A stretch of DNA of 64,000 nt from Bryoerythrophyllum caledonicum (lineage: Eukaryota > Streptophyta > Bryopsida > Pottiales > Pottiaceae). Shown piece by piece: positions 23,855-35,800 of the stretch; position 1 is the stretch's first letter, and the number at the start of each line of letters is the position of its first letter. The stretch is from positions 28,538,668 to 28,602,667 of the forward strand of contig OZ020517.1 in assembly GCA_963971425.1 (NCBI GenBank), read 5' to 3'. The position numbers were made by a program, and so were the translations under genes. The notes under the pieces were generated by a model, which did no database searches, had not been told where the DNA came from, and saw only the letters and a list, made by a program, of their open reading frames with translations.

Positions 23855-24174
23855 GACCTCCAAACCCTGAACTTGGTGTCTGCGAGGAAGAAAGAGCTGC
23901 ATCGTTGATCGTGCGTGGAGACGCGTGAAGGTCACGATGCTTCATCGGGCAAACCAGGCAGGGTCCAAACGGGCAGCAAGTATTCTGTACGAATACTACC
24001 GTATGCATACGAATACAGGTTGATATCCGTAGGGAGATGCACACCTCGAAATATCCAGCAACTGTGCTAGGTCAGGAGAATCTTCCCCGGGGTACATGGC
24101 ATCTTTCCCAGGGTAACGGGAATCTTCCCCGGGGTACTAGGGACGACATTGAATGGTCGTTTTGGCATTCCATA

Positions 24175-24247
24175 GGCTGGCTCCTTCCATCAGGTCTCTC
24201 CCAACGAGGGGGTCAGTTCGCCCTTGGCCTAACGGAACCGGTCCACG
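24175..24247 (-). repeat. R13 second copy, piece 3
   Basis: It resumes with the right TSD of E2 (GGCTGG) and continues GCTCCTTCCATC and CAACGAGGGGGTCAGTTCGCCC, matching the reverse complement of 13455-13528. Similarity fades at about 24240, where the large inverted repeat begins. Confidence 0.75.
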
Positions 24248-25643
24248 AATGAAAAGCACTTGAATGCGGAACTGCTCAGTGCAGAAGTTAACTTTCTTTC
24301 TACGCGACTTTTCACTGAGTCACACGTGTCATGAAGTCTCTTCGAAGGGCCAGAGGAGTGGGTTGCTAATAGTAGAAAATGAAAGGGGAAATCCGAGGAG
24401 GTCGGCCTCCCACCCGGAATTACAGTAAGTTACCGGATTGGAATGCTCTGTACTTGGATTGCAGGTCCAGCGCCGATCCTCTCGCGAGATGCATCGAAGG
24501 CTTCTGGCTTATCCACGTCCGTGATCCCAACCGAATATGTTGATCATCGGGCCGCACTCACAACATCTCCAACTGCGTATTTATTCATGTCAGTTCCTGC
24601 GGTTTCCAGTGCAGGCTCTCAGTCCAGTACATTCTTGTATGGGTTCCTCCTGGACTGGCAGGCCTCCCGTCTCCTGCTCCTTTCCGCACTGGTCCTAAGC
24701 CAAAACTGGTGTAGTTCTGCAGTGCCCACAGGGCAGGCAGAAAGCTGTTTTTCTTGCTGCCGCATAGCACTAGCACAGGACTTGTTGAGGCGGCCTGTCG
24801 ACCTGAGAAGTTAGATTTGTGGAGGGCTGGCGCTATTGGTCCAGCGGGCGCGTAGTTGGTGGTTACTCACCGAGTATTTGTACTGATTATCTCTCTCGTC
24901 TATGTTGCAGATTCTTCATTTGCCATGGAATTGGTGCCGGTTTGAAAAGCTCAGTACTGGTCTTGACCCTAGCAAAAGAAGGATCTGCAACATAAACCAG
25001 AACAGATAGTTGATTAGAAACTGACCTCGTTTAGCAGCTCGAGAGGAACGGTTGGAAGTCGTTCTGTGGCCGACTTCATTCTGAGCCAGAATTTTCAGCT
25101 TCCCCTCGATATGCCACGATTGAAGAGTTCTCAACGAGTCTGATGGTTGTCATGTCTGTTGTGGCTACGGTTTTGGAAGTCCTTGGCATGCCGCCGATTG
25201 TATGAATGCCTCCGCTGTCTACGGGGCAGTAATTAAGCTGATCTGGTTGTTGCATGCATGATGCAATTAAGGATCGAAGCTTGGATTAGGGCGCTGGCCG
25301 CATGGTTGTTTCCCAATAGTACTAACTCTGTGAAGCCATGCAAGACTGCAACTGGTGTTGGATGCTGTGCTCCACGATTAACCACTTGCCTCACAAAACA
25401 TCAACTGAACCGGTCAATGTTTTGTAGTGTGCAACGAGACACAAGATGCTCCCAACTGTGAGCTGTGGTGACGCTTCAAAAGCGGTCACGATTATCTCTT
25501 TGGGTTTGGTGATAATTCCCTGTACTAATTTCTATTTTTGCTTGAGACCTATAGGGCATGGTGAGTTTCCCTATTTTGATGGTTCTTCAGATACTTTCAA
25601 GGTCGATGGTAGGAGTGAGTCAGGCCCTAGCTTGCGCAGGCTG

Positions 25644-25733
25644 GCGTGTTGAATGCGATGAGTGAGACAAGAAAGATTGACTTGCCGTTTCGGGACACGA
25701 AGCTTAAAGGTTTCTTGGGAATGACGAGTCGTT
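25644..25733 (+). pseudogene. Possible kinesin motor fragment (E3 left arm)
   Basis: A short in-frame stretch after a plausible AG acceptor reads LNAMSETRKIDLPFRDTKLK followed by GFL, then a stop after FLGMTSR. This resembles the kinesin motor segment with the pattern A-L-S-x-x-x-x-H-(V/I)-P-(F/Y)-R-D-S-K-L-T-x-L-L. The Thr of KLT is Lys here and the following GGNS motif is missing, so it would be a dead fragment. A chance match is possible, since only about 25 residues support it. The mirror copy is in the right arm at about 34482-34571. Confidence 0.3.
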
Positions 25734-26477
25734 GAGTTTTCCTGACGTGACTGTGGCTACAGTGCCAACCTGTGCACTTTTCTGCCCAAAACATCAGAAT
25801 AGATTCGATGTTGAATTTCTATTTAACAAGAAGTTAATTATCGATACGGAAGTCTTGTAAAACGGGTTGACACCTAATGATGGAAGTCCTTTGTATGTGT
25901 TTTTATTCGTAGTGGATTATACGATACTGTATATGGATTAGTTTATTGACGAATATACGTTCGTGATTTGAGGAATATATGGCTTGTATCTGAGCCTAAC
26001 ATTGAACCTCCATGTCAATGTTATCAATCCGACTGATACTCGCTGTTTCGTCAAATTAAGCATCATGACTAGACGTGTTCACTGTTGATAGTCTAGTGGA
26101 ATTGTCAGATAGTGACACTATACTCCAGGATTAGACCGCGACTAATTGAAGCTGCTGAGAAGCTTGTTTGTGTTGAAATGGCAAACTGTTTTTATCTCCG
26201 AGTTAGTTCACAATTTTGACGTCATACGGTACATTGGAATGTGATACGCTCCCCAGTGAAAATCCTTTTGGAACTGCCTGCGGTCTGTAAATGATTGTCC
26301 TCTGCACACAAACCCAGAAGCATCAGATGTTTTCACACCTGTAAGGTATATGTTTGTATCACCATGCATGCACCAGGGTCAGCACCTTCCTAACATTCTT
26401 CACTGTTTATACTTGCGACACAAATGACCAGCTCAGTGCTTAAGAACCATCAGCCTCACACAAAACTTATCCTATGA

Positions 26478-26966
26478 GGTTGAAAAACCACCCGTCTCCT
26501 AATAGGTCCATGGTTAAGCCTTCCATATATACATAGTGAATGAATTGATTAGTGCTACTCTTTATACAAGCACTAGAATTTGATTTATCACAACTACCTC
26601 TCCGAGTTCTCATGGGACACATCAGCAAGTTTAACAATTAACTAAGAACACTCTCAAGTTTTACTCAAGTTAGTATCGATTCATGAATCAATCCAACAAA
26701 CTTTTTGTTAGTTAGATTTTTTTTAACAATTGTGAATGACAAAAATTTGGTTGGATTGATCCATGAATCCACACTAACTTGGGTAGAACTTGAGAGTATA
26801 CCTGATTAATTGTTACACTTGTTGATGTGTCTCATGAGAACTCAAAGAATTAGTTGTGATCAGTCATGTACTAGTGCTGGAATAAAGAGTAGTACCAATA
26901 TTCATTCACTATGTATATCTGAAAAGCTTATCCATATACCTATTAGGAGGCAGGTTGTTTTTCGAA
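26478..26966. mobile_element. Foldback-type hairpin element in the E3 left arm (about 490 bp)
   Basis: Two arms of about 240 bp (26478-26720 and 26728-26966) are imperfect reverse complements around a short AT-rich loop. The outer ends GAAAAACCACCC and GGTTGTTTTTC pair, and CCTAATAGG pairs with CCTATTAGG. It would fold into a long hairpin and looks like a MITE. No clear TSD was found. The same hairpin occurs at about 33250-33738 in the right arm. Confidence 0.65.
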
Positions 26967-27337
26967 TGACAACTAACATAACAATATTCTTCCCTGAGGT
27001 TCTTCTCTAGAAAGCTTGGAGGTGATGTACAAGTTGACTCGGGAAAGTTTTCAAGTTTTACATCAAAACGAAGAGTCCAGTCAATGCCTCATAATTACAA
27101 GTATGCACTGACATTAGTGCCCGCCTGCATGTGTTCGCAGCTCTAAACAGTGTTCAGCAATTGCTGTTAAATTGATCTTTCACGATGTAATGTTAATACA
27201 AGTCGTGGACCTCATCTTCAACTCTGTAACTCGTTGCAGTTTGTGGTAGCTTGTTCGCAATTCACGAATTATGAAATCAATCCGCATTGATGGGCATGCC
27301 ATGCACGAAACGGTGGCCTGATCGGGCCCGGGATCTG

Positions 27338-30143
27338 GAGTTTGAAATGGCTTGTTTAACCATCTATGTCCTTTTCGTGTAATATTTAGAAGAGAAAAGA
27401 GCATGCACGACTGACTTTCTACACACGTCAGTCTTGAATCTTAAGTATTACCAGAGCATCTGTATTGGTCAATGGCGAGATAGGTAAATTCAACCTAAGC
27501 GGTGTGACTGTCCCCCTTGTTGTCGCCAACTTAGAATATATTTTCTAGACTCCACTTGGGGTTGCCATGAGTTGCTTTGCAGCGTTCAAGGCGATCACAT
27601 TGTCTTGTCTGGGTCAAAGAGTTTCATGTCAGTCCTGAGTCTTGAGTCTTTGGTGTTGCCGGAACTGGCGAACGTGTCTGTACTGTTGACTTTTTGCAAT
27701 TAAACCTGGTTTGTTTTGTTTCAAAAAAAAATTAAAAAATATATATTTTCTAGTTCGTCCGTTGTGGTACTCATGTGCTCACCGTGCAACTCATCAACTG
27801 GGTGACCACGCTCGAGATCCTAGGCGGAAATTGGTGAAGAAGTGACTGGTCTTGAGACAATGATGGCTTATGATACACTGTACACGAAGTTGGAGGTATT
27901 CAGAAATGGCATATATAGTTCGACACATATTGCATGTACTCATGTCGGTGCCCTTGCTACTGTGCTTCTGACATATAATATTGATGTATGCGACACGTGG
28001 GGAACCTTTAATTTGCCACCTCGTCTATGTTGCTTCCACACCTACTGGTTAAGATGTGGGATCAAAATTCACGCAATCATCCTCAGTAATGACAGCTGCA
28101 ACTGATGACCACGTTTCTACCACGGCCGTGCCGTTTTGGACATCACCAATTCCACCTTCTGTGGTGCCATTGTGTTGAATTGTTTAGCGTCACATGCATG
28201 AAGCAGTGTTGTTTGTCCCTTCGAGGCCTGAAAGGGCACAATCAGAAGAATGGAAAGACATCAAGGGAGCTTGTAAATATTATTGAAGAATAGGTATTAG
28301 AAAACCTTGTGTTGGATTGCGTAACCACAAGATAAGTGCTTTCTAGCATGGCAACGCTTTGGTTTAACTTGTTTTTATGAAGAAACTTAAATTTCTTTAA
28401 CGCACCTCACACCTCAAGAACCATTTTTTACCACTCTTCCCATTTTCCTTTCCTGGGAAATTGTTCCAACAGCCACTTCCTTTGACACACGAAGGTGGGG
28501 AACACTCACGTTACTTTCGCTGTGCTTTGGCCGTTGGCGTGGTGCTTGGAGTACGCGGTGTGATTGATTTAGGGCTTTAATGATTCAAAAATTATATTAT
28601 TTTTGCTTTTGGGAAAGTGTTATTTTGTTTTTAATCGCCAAAGTTGCAGCTTATTGAATGGAACCTGTCTAAAGATATTTTCTTTTGCAAGTGGGCTTTC
28701 AACTCCAAGCAATTCCAGTTGCGGTGTGATAAAGCAATCTCTTTGCAAGAGATTGTTTCGTTCTTTTGTTCCCTCGAAAGATCAGAAAGGTATTCCACTT
28801 TCGAATTCGTCAAAATCCTGCTTTTCTGGATTCATTTTTGCGGAAAGGTAGGTAATATACAAGACATGGCTTTAACCAGGGAAAATATATGGTCGAGCCT
28901 GTCACACAAATACGTACGAAGACATTGAGTTCCAAAGAAAGCGACTAATCAACGATTCTGGAAGATAGCTTGAAAGTTGAACCATCTCCCGGCATGTTTC
29001 CCTTCCAATTAATACATCATTTGCGTCATCAGCGAGGTTTTGAAAAGCCGAGAGACAGTTTCTAAGTCTTTGGCATAAATTGTTTTACAGGGCTCAAAAA
29101 TTGCCAACAGCGACTCTCCTCCAAGAATATGCTCTGCATGATGTGATAGAGAATGATTGTCGCTATGAGTTTCCTGTGGAGCTCAATGTATCTACGTACT
29201 GGAGAGAACTTTGGACGTTTGAATCTGAGAAGTAATCTTTGGCCTGAAGAATAAGCCTGAGGGAGGAGACACATGATATTATTGTATTGCAAAGAACCAT
29301 CTTAGATAGTTTTCTATTCACCCGGGAAGTTCAAGGCCACTTGGGACCTTCAGTCATGCTTGCGGCCGGTGAAACATGACGGCGCTCAGATAAAGCACCG
29401 ACCAGGCCGTCAGTGAACCTTTCTCACCCAATGTCCTCTCTATGTAGTGTACTGTGTACAACGGTCTCGTATCCACATGCAGATAGACTGCACCAGAGTT
29501 TTAAATAAGATTGGAACATCCATTTATGGACGAATCCACATCAGGGATGAGAATAGATGCACACAAATTTCGTCCACCTCATTCTGAATTGACTGTCTGT
29601 TGAGCATTATCAGGCGGTGCACGACATACCTACGGCTGTTGAGCTAGTGCATTATCATCTACTTGTAAGAACACGACTCTGCTCCGGGTCCGTAGTTCGA
29701 GCCAGGTCGGACGTCGTGACTGTGCGTGTATGGCTAGATCGGCGGGCCCAACAGGCAACCCTCTCGCTCTTCACTCAAAAAAGGGTCGTCCTTCACTAAC
29801 GTAGAATAATGAAAAAGGTGCTCATTCTTGCCTTTTGTGACCGGGAGTTACTTACCTCACTTGAAAAACGAGGGGTGACAGGATTGCTAGTAGTGGGGCA
29901 GGATAAACAAGCAAGTTCATACTGCAGATCCCGGGCCCGATCAGGCCACCGTTTCGTGCATGGCATGCCCATCAATGCGGATTGATTTCATAATTCGTGA
30001 ATTGCGAACAAGCTACCACAAACTGCAACGAGTTACAGAGTTGAAGATGAGGTCCACGACTTGTATTAACATTACATCGTGAAAGATCACAACATTTAAC
30101 AGCAATTGCTGAACACTGTTTATACGCCGACTGCCTTACCGCC
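27338..30143 (+). other. E3 loop region, first copy, ending inside a partial right arm
   Basis: From about 27390 this sequence is repeated at 30344 with an offset of 2,954 bp. From about 29925 to 30122 it already matches the start of the E3 right arm (compare 32879-33075), differing only in a short stretch near 30088, before the N run. ORFs at 27842-28105, 28603-28928 and 29062-29292 show no recognisable family. Confidence 0.7.
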
Positions 30144-30343
30144 NNNNNNNNNNNNNNNNNNNNNNNNNNNNNNNNNNNNNNNNNNNNNNNNNNNNNNNNN
30201 NNNNNNNNNNNNNNNNNNNNNNNNNNNNNNNNNNNNNNNNNNNNNNNNNNNNNNNNNNNNNNNNNNNNNNNNNNNNNNNNNNNNNNNNNNNNNNNNNNNN
30301 NNNNNNNNNNNNNNNNNNNNNNNNNNNNNNNNNNNNNNNNNNN
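30144..30343. other. Assembly gap of exactly 200 N
   Basis: A round-number N run marks a scaffold join. Both sides carry the same 2.7-kb sequence, so the true gap is probably negative (overlapping contigs). ORFs spanning the Ns are meaningless. Confidence 0.98.
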
Positions 30344-32878
30344 AAGAGAAAAGAGCATGCACGACTGACTTTCTACACACGTCAGTCTTGAATCTTAAGT
30401 ATTACCAGAGCATCTGTATTGGTCAATGGCGAGATAGGTAAATTCAACCTAAGCGGTGTGACTGTCCCCCTTGTTGTCGCCAACTTAGAATATATTTTCT
30501 AGACTCCACTTGGGGTTGCCATGAGTTGCTTTGCAGCGTTCAAGGCGATCACATTGTCTTGTCTGGGTCAAAGAGTTTCATGTCAGTCCTGAGTCTTGAG
30601 TCTTTGGTGTTGCCGGAACTGGCGAACGTGTCTGTACTGTTGACTTTTTGCAATTAAACCTGGTTTGTTTTGTTTCAAAAAAAAATTAAAAAATATATAT
30701 TTTCTAGTTCGTCCGTTGTGGTACTCATGTGCTCACCGTGCAACTCATCAACTGGGTGACCACGCTCGAGATCCTAGGCGGAAATTGGTGAAGAAGTGAC
30801 TGGTCTTGAGACAATGATGGCTTATGATACACTGTACACGAAGTTGGAGGTATTCAGAAATGGCATATATAGTTCGACACATATTGCATGTACTCATGTC
30901 GGTGCCCTTGCTACTGTGCTTCTGACATATAATATTGATGTATGCGACACGTGGGGAACCTTTAATTTGCCACCTCGTCTATGTTGCTTCCACACCTACT
31001 GGTTAAGATGTGGGATCAAAATTCACGCAATCATCCTCAGTAATGACAGCTGCAACTGATGACCACGTTTCTACCACGGCCGTGCCGTTTTGGACATCAC
31101 CAATTCCACCTTCTGTGGTGCCATTGTGTTGAATTGTTTAGCGTCACATGCATGAAGCAGTGTTGTTTGTCCCTTCGAGGCCTGAAAGGGCACAATCAGA
31201 AGAATGGAAAGACATCAAGGGAGCTTGTAAATATTATTGAAGAATAGGTATTAGAAAACCTTGTGTTGGATTGCGTAACCACAAGATAAGTGCTTTCTAG
31301 CATGGCAACGCTTTGGTTTAACTTGTTTTTATGAAGAAACTTAAATTTCTTTAACGCACCTCACACCTCAAGAACCATTTTTTACCACTCTTCCCATTTT
31401 CCTTTCCTGGGAAATTGTTCCAACAGCCACTTCCTTTGACACACGAAGGTGGGGAACACTCACGTTACTTTCGCTGTGCTTTGGCCGTTGGCGTGGTGCT
31501 TGGAGTACGCGGTGTGATTGATTTAGGGCTTTAATGATTCAAAAATTATATTATTTTTGCTTTTGGGAAAGTGTTATTTTGTTTTTAATCGCCAAAGTTG
31601 CAGCTTATTGAATGGAACCTGTCTAAAGATATTTTCTTTTGCAAGTGGGCTTTCAACTCCAAGCAATTCCAGTTGCGGTGTGATAAAGCAATCTCTTTGC
31701 AAGAGATTGTTTCGTTCTTTTGTTCCCTCGAAAGATCAGAAAGGTATTCCACTTTCGAATTCGTCAAAATCCTGCTTTTCTGGATTCATTTTTGCGGAAA
31801 GGTAGGTAATATACAAGACATGGCTTTAACCAGGGAAAATATATGGTCGAGCCTGTCACACAAATACGTACGAAGACATTGAGTTCCAAAGAAAGCGACT
31901 AATCAACGATTCTGGAAGATAGCTTGAAAGTTGAACCATCTCCCGGCATGTTTCCCTTCCAATTAATACATCATTTGCGTCATCAGCGAGGTTTTGAAAA
32001 GCCGAGAGACAGTTTCTAAGTCTTTGGCATAAATTGTTTTACAGGGCTCAAAAATTGCCAACAGCGACTCTCCTCCAAGAATATGCTCTGCATGATGTGA
32101 TAGAGAATGATTGTCGCTATGAGTTTCCTGTGGAGCTCAATGTATCTACGTACTGGAGAGAACTTTGGACGTTTGAATCTGAGAAGTAATCTTTGGCCTG
32201 AAGAATAAGCCTGAGGGAGGAGACACATGATATTATTGTATTGCAAAGAACCATCTTAGATAGTTTTCTATTCACCCGGGAAGTTCAAGGCCACTTGGGA
32301 CCTTCAGTCATGCTTGCGGCCGGTGAAACATGACGGCGCTCAGATAAAGCACCGACCAGGCCGTCAGTGAACCTTTCTCACCCAATGTCCTCTCTATGTA
32401 GTGTACTGTGTACAACGGTCTCGTATCCACATGCAGATAGACTGCACCAGAGTTTTAAATAAGATTGGAACATCCATTTATGGACGAATCCACATCAGGG
32501 ATGAGAATAGATGCACACAAATTTCGTCCACCTCATTCTGAATTGACTGTCTGTTGAGCATTATCAGGCGGTGCACGACATACCTACGGCTGTTGAGCTA
32601 GTGCATTATCATCTACTTGTAAGAACACGACTCTGCTCCGGGTCCGTAGTTCGAGCCAGGTCGGACGTCGTGACTGTGCGTGTATGGCTAGATCGGCGGG
32701 CCCAACAGGCAACCCTCTCGCTCTTCACTCAAAAAAGGGTCGTCCTTCACTAACGTAGAATAATGAAAAAGGTGCTCATTCTTGCCTTTTGTGACCGGGA
32801 GTTACTTACCTCACTTGAAAAACGAGGGGTGACAGGATTGCTAGTAGTGGGGCAGGATAAACAAGCAAGTTCATACTG
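30344..32878 (+). repeat. E3 loop region, second copy (direct duplicate of 27390-29924)
   Basis: Every ORF in the first copy reappears unchanged at plus 2,954 bp (for example 30796 against 27842, 31598 against 28644, 32016 against 29062). The near-perfect identity of a non-coding stretch on either side of a scaffold gap points to an assembly duplication. A true recent tandem duplication is the alternative. Confidence 0.85.
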
Positions 32879-35800
32879 CAGATCCCGGGCCCGATCAGGC
32901 CACCGTTTCGTGCATGGCATGCCCATCAATGCGGATTGATTTCATAATTCGTGAATTGCGAACAAGCTACCACAAACTGCAACGAGTTACAGAGTTGAAG
33001 ATGAGGTCCACGACTTGTATTAACATTACATCGTGAAAGATCAATTTAACAGCAATTGCTGAACACTGTTTAGAGCTGCGAACACATGCAGGCGGGCACT
33101 AATGTCAGTGCATACTTGTAATTATGAGGCATTGACTGGACTCTTCGTTTTGATGTAAAACTTGAAAACTTTCCCGAGTCAACTTGTACATCACCTCCAA
33201 GCTTTCTAGAGAAGAACCTCAGGGAAGAATATTGTTATGTTAGTTGTCATTCGAAAAACAACCTGCCTCCTAATAGGTATATGGATAAGCTTTTCAGATA
33301 TACATAGTGAATGAATATTGGTACTACTCTTTATTCCAGCACTAGTACATGACTGATCACAACTAATTCTTTGAGTTCTCATGAGACACATCAACAAGTG
33401 TAACAATTAATCAGGTATACTCTCAAGTTCTACCCAAGTTAGTGTGGATTCATGGATCAATCCAACCAAATTTTTGTCATTCACAATTGTTAAAAAAAAT
33501 CTAACTAACAAAAAGTTTGTTGGATTGATTCATGAATCGATACTAACTTGAGTAAAACTTGAGAGTGTTCTTAGTTAATTGTTAAACTTGCTGATGTGTC
33601 CCATGAGAACTCGGAGAGGTAGTTGTGATAAATCAAATTCTAGTGCTTGTATAAAGAGTAGCACTAATCAATTCATTCACTATGTATATATGGAAGGCTT
33701 AACCATGGACCTATTAGGAGACGGGTGGTTTTTCAACCTCATAGGATAAGTTTTGTGTGAGGCTGATGGTTCTTAAGCACTGAGCTGGTCATTTGTGTCG
33801 CAAGTATAAACAGTGAAGAATGTTAGGAAGGTGCTGACCCTGGTGCATGCATGGTGATACAAACATATACCTTACAGGTGTGAAAACATCTGATGCTTCT
33901 GGGTTTGTGTGCAGAGGACAATCATTTACAGACCGCAGGCAGTTCCAAAAGGATTTTCACTGGGGAGCGTATCACATTCCAATGTACCGTATGACGTCAA
34001 AATTGTGAACTAACTCGGAGATAAAAACAGTTTGCCATTTCAACACAAACAAGCTTCTCAGCAGCTTCAATTAGTCGCGGTCTAATCCTGGAGTATAGTG
34101 TCACTATCTGACAATTCCACTAGACTATCAACAGTGAACACGTCTAGTCATGATGCTTAATTTGACGAAACAGCGAGTATCAGTCGGATTGATAACATTG
34201 ACATGGAGGTTCAATGTTAGGCTCAGATACAAGCCATATATTCCTCAAATCACGAACGTATATTCGTCAATAAACTAATCCATATACAGTATCGTATAAT
34301 CCACTACGAATAAAAACACATACAAAGGACTTCCATCATTAGGTGTCAACCCGTTTTACAAGACTTCCGTATCGATAATTAACTTCTTGTTAAATAGAAA
34401 TTCAACATCGAATCTATTCTGATGTTTTGGGCAGAAAAGTGCACAGGTTGGCACTGTAGCCACAGTCACGTCAGGAAAACTCAACGACTCGTCATTCCCA
34501 AGAAACCTTTAAGCTTCGTGTCCCGAAACGGCAAGTCAATCTTTCTTGTCTCACTCATCGCATTCAACACGCCAGCCTGCGCAAGCTAGGGCCTGACTCA
34601 CTCCTACCATCGACCTTGAAAGTATCTGAAGAACCATCAAAATAGGGAAACTCACCATGCCCTATAGGTCTCAAGCAAAAATAGAAATTAGTACAGGGAA
34701 TTATCACCAAACCCAAAGAGATAATCGTGACCGCTTTTGAAGCGTCACCACAGCTCACAGTTGGGAGCATCTTGTGTCTCGTTGCACACTACAAAACATT
34801 GACCGGTTCAGTTGATGTTTTGTGAGGCAAGTGGTTAATCGTGGAGCACAGCATCCAACACCAGTTGCAGTCTTGCATGGCTTCACAGAGTTAGTACTAT
34901 TGGGAAACAACCATGCGGCCAGCGCCCTAATCCAAGCTTCGATCCTTAATTGCATCATGCATGCAACAACCAGATCAGCTTAATTACTGCCCCGTAGACA
35001 GCGGAGGCATTCATACAATCGGCGGCATGCCAAGGACTTCCAAAACCGTAGCCACAACAGACATGACAACCATCAGACTCGTTGAGAACTCTTCAATCGT
35101 GGCATATCGAGGGGAAGCTGAAAATTCTGGCTCAGAATGAAGTCGGCCACAGAACGACTTCCAACCGTTCCTCTCGAGCTGCTAAACGAGGTCAGTTTCT
35201 AATCAACTATCTGTTCTGGTTTATGTTGCAGATCCTTCTTTTGCTAGGGTCAAGACCAGTACTGAGCTTTTCAAACCGGCACCAATTCCATGGCAAATGA
35301 AGAATCTGCAACATAGACGAGAGAGATAATCAGTACAAATACTCGGTGAGTAACCACCAACTACGCGCCCGCTGGACCAATAGCGCCAGCCCTCCACAAA
35401 TCTAACTTCTCAGGTCGACAGGCCGCCTCAACAAGTCCTGTGCTAGTGCTATGCGGCAGCAAGAAAAACAGCTTTCTGCCTGCCCTGTGGGCACTGCAGA
35501 ACTACACCAGTTTTGGCTTAGGACCAGTGCGGAAAGGAGCAGGAGACGGGAGGCCTGCCAGTCCAGGAGGAACCCATACAAGAATGTACTGGACTGAGAG
35601 CCTGCACTGGAAACCGCAGGAACTGACATGAATAAATACGCAGTTGGAGATGTTGTGAGTGCGGCCCGATGATCAACATATTCGGTTGGGATCACGGACG
35701 TGGATAAGCCAGAAGCCTTCGATGCATCTCGCGAGAGGATCGGCGCTGGACCTGCAATCCAAGTACAGAGCATTCCAATCCGGTAACTTACTGTAATTCC

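Larger units (their letters stand above)
21083..24174. mobile_element. E2: 3.1-kb inverted-repeat element with 6-bp TSD carrying SPPL exons
   Basis: The left end TATGGAATGCCAAAACGACC is mirrored by the right end at 24174. The arms extend about 310 bp (21083-21395 and 23855-24174). The TSD is GGCTGG at 21077-21082 and 24175-24180, present once in the intact R13 copy at 13523-13528 (reverse complement). Thirteen of the first 20 terminal bases match E1 (TA.GG..T.CCA.AA.G.CC), and both elements make a 6-bp TSD, so E1 and E2 are likely one superfamily. No transposase is visible. The cargo is four spliceable exons of a host gene, making this a Pack-type element. Confidence 0.87.
24248..27337 (+). 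repeat. E3 left arm of a giant inverted repeat (3.09 kb)
   Basis: The reverse complement of 32879-35957 matches this stretch almost perfectly: several ORFs in the two arms encode identical peptides, for example 24443-24814 against 35402-35773, and 26810-27010 against 33206-33406. The outer 200 bp (24248-24420) are clearly diverged, the inner 2.9 kb hardly at all. The outer boundary is where GAATGAAAAGCACTTGAATG pairs with GATTGAGAAACGCTTGAATG. I found no TSD. It could be a long-TIR transposon, a segmental palindrome or an assembly error. Confidence 0.8.

Noticed and set aside
29972..30441. ORFs spanning the N run
   Set aside because: Translations through unknown bases carry no information.
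30344..32878. A genuine recent tandem duplication of genes
   Set aside because: Perfect repetition on both sides of a 200-N scaffold gap, entering the arm early on the left, is better explained by unmerged contig overlap. Kept open only as a finding to check.
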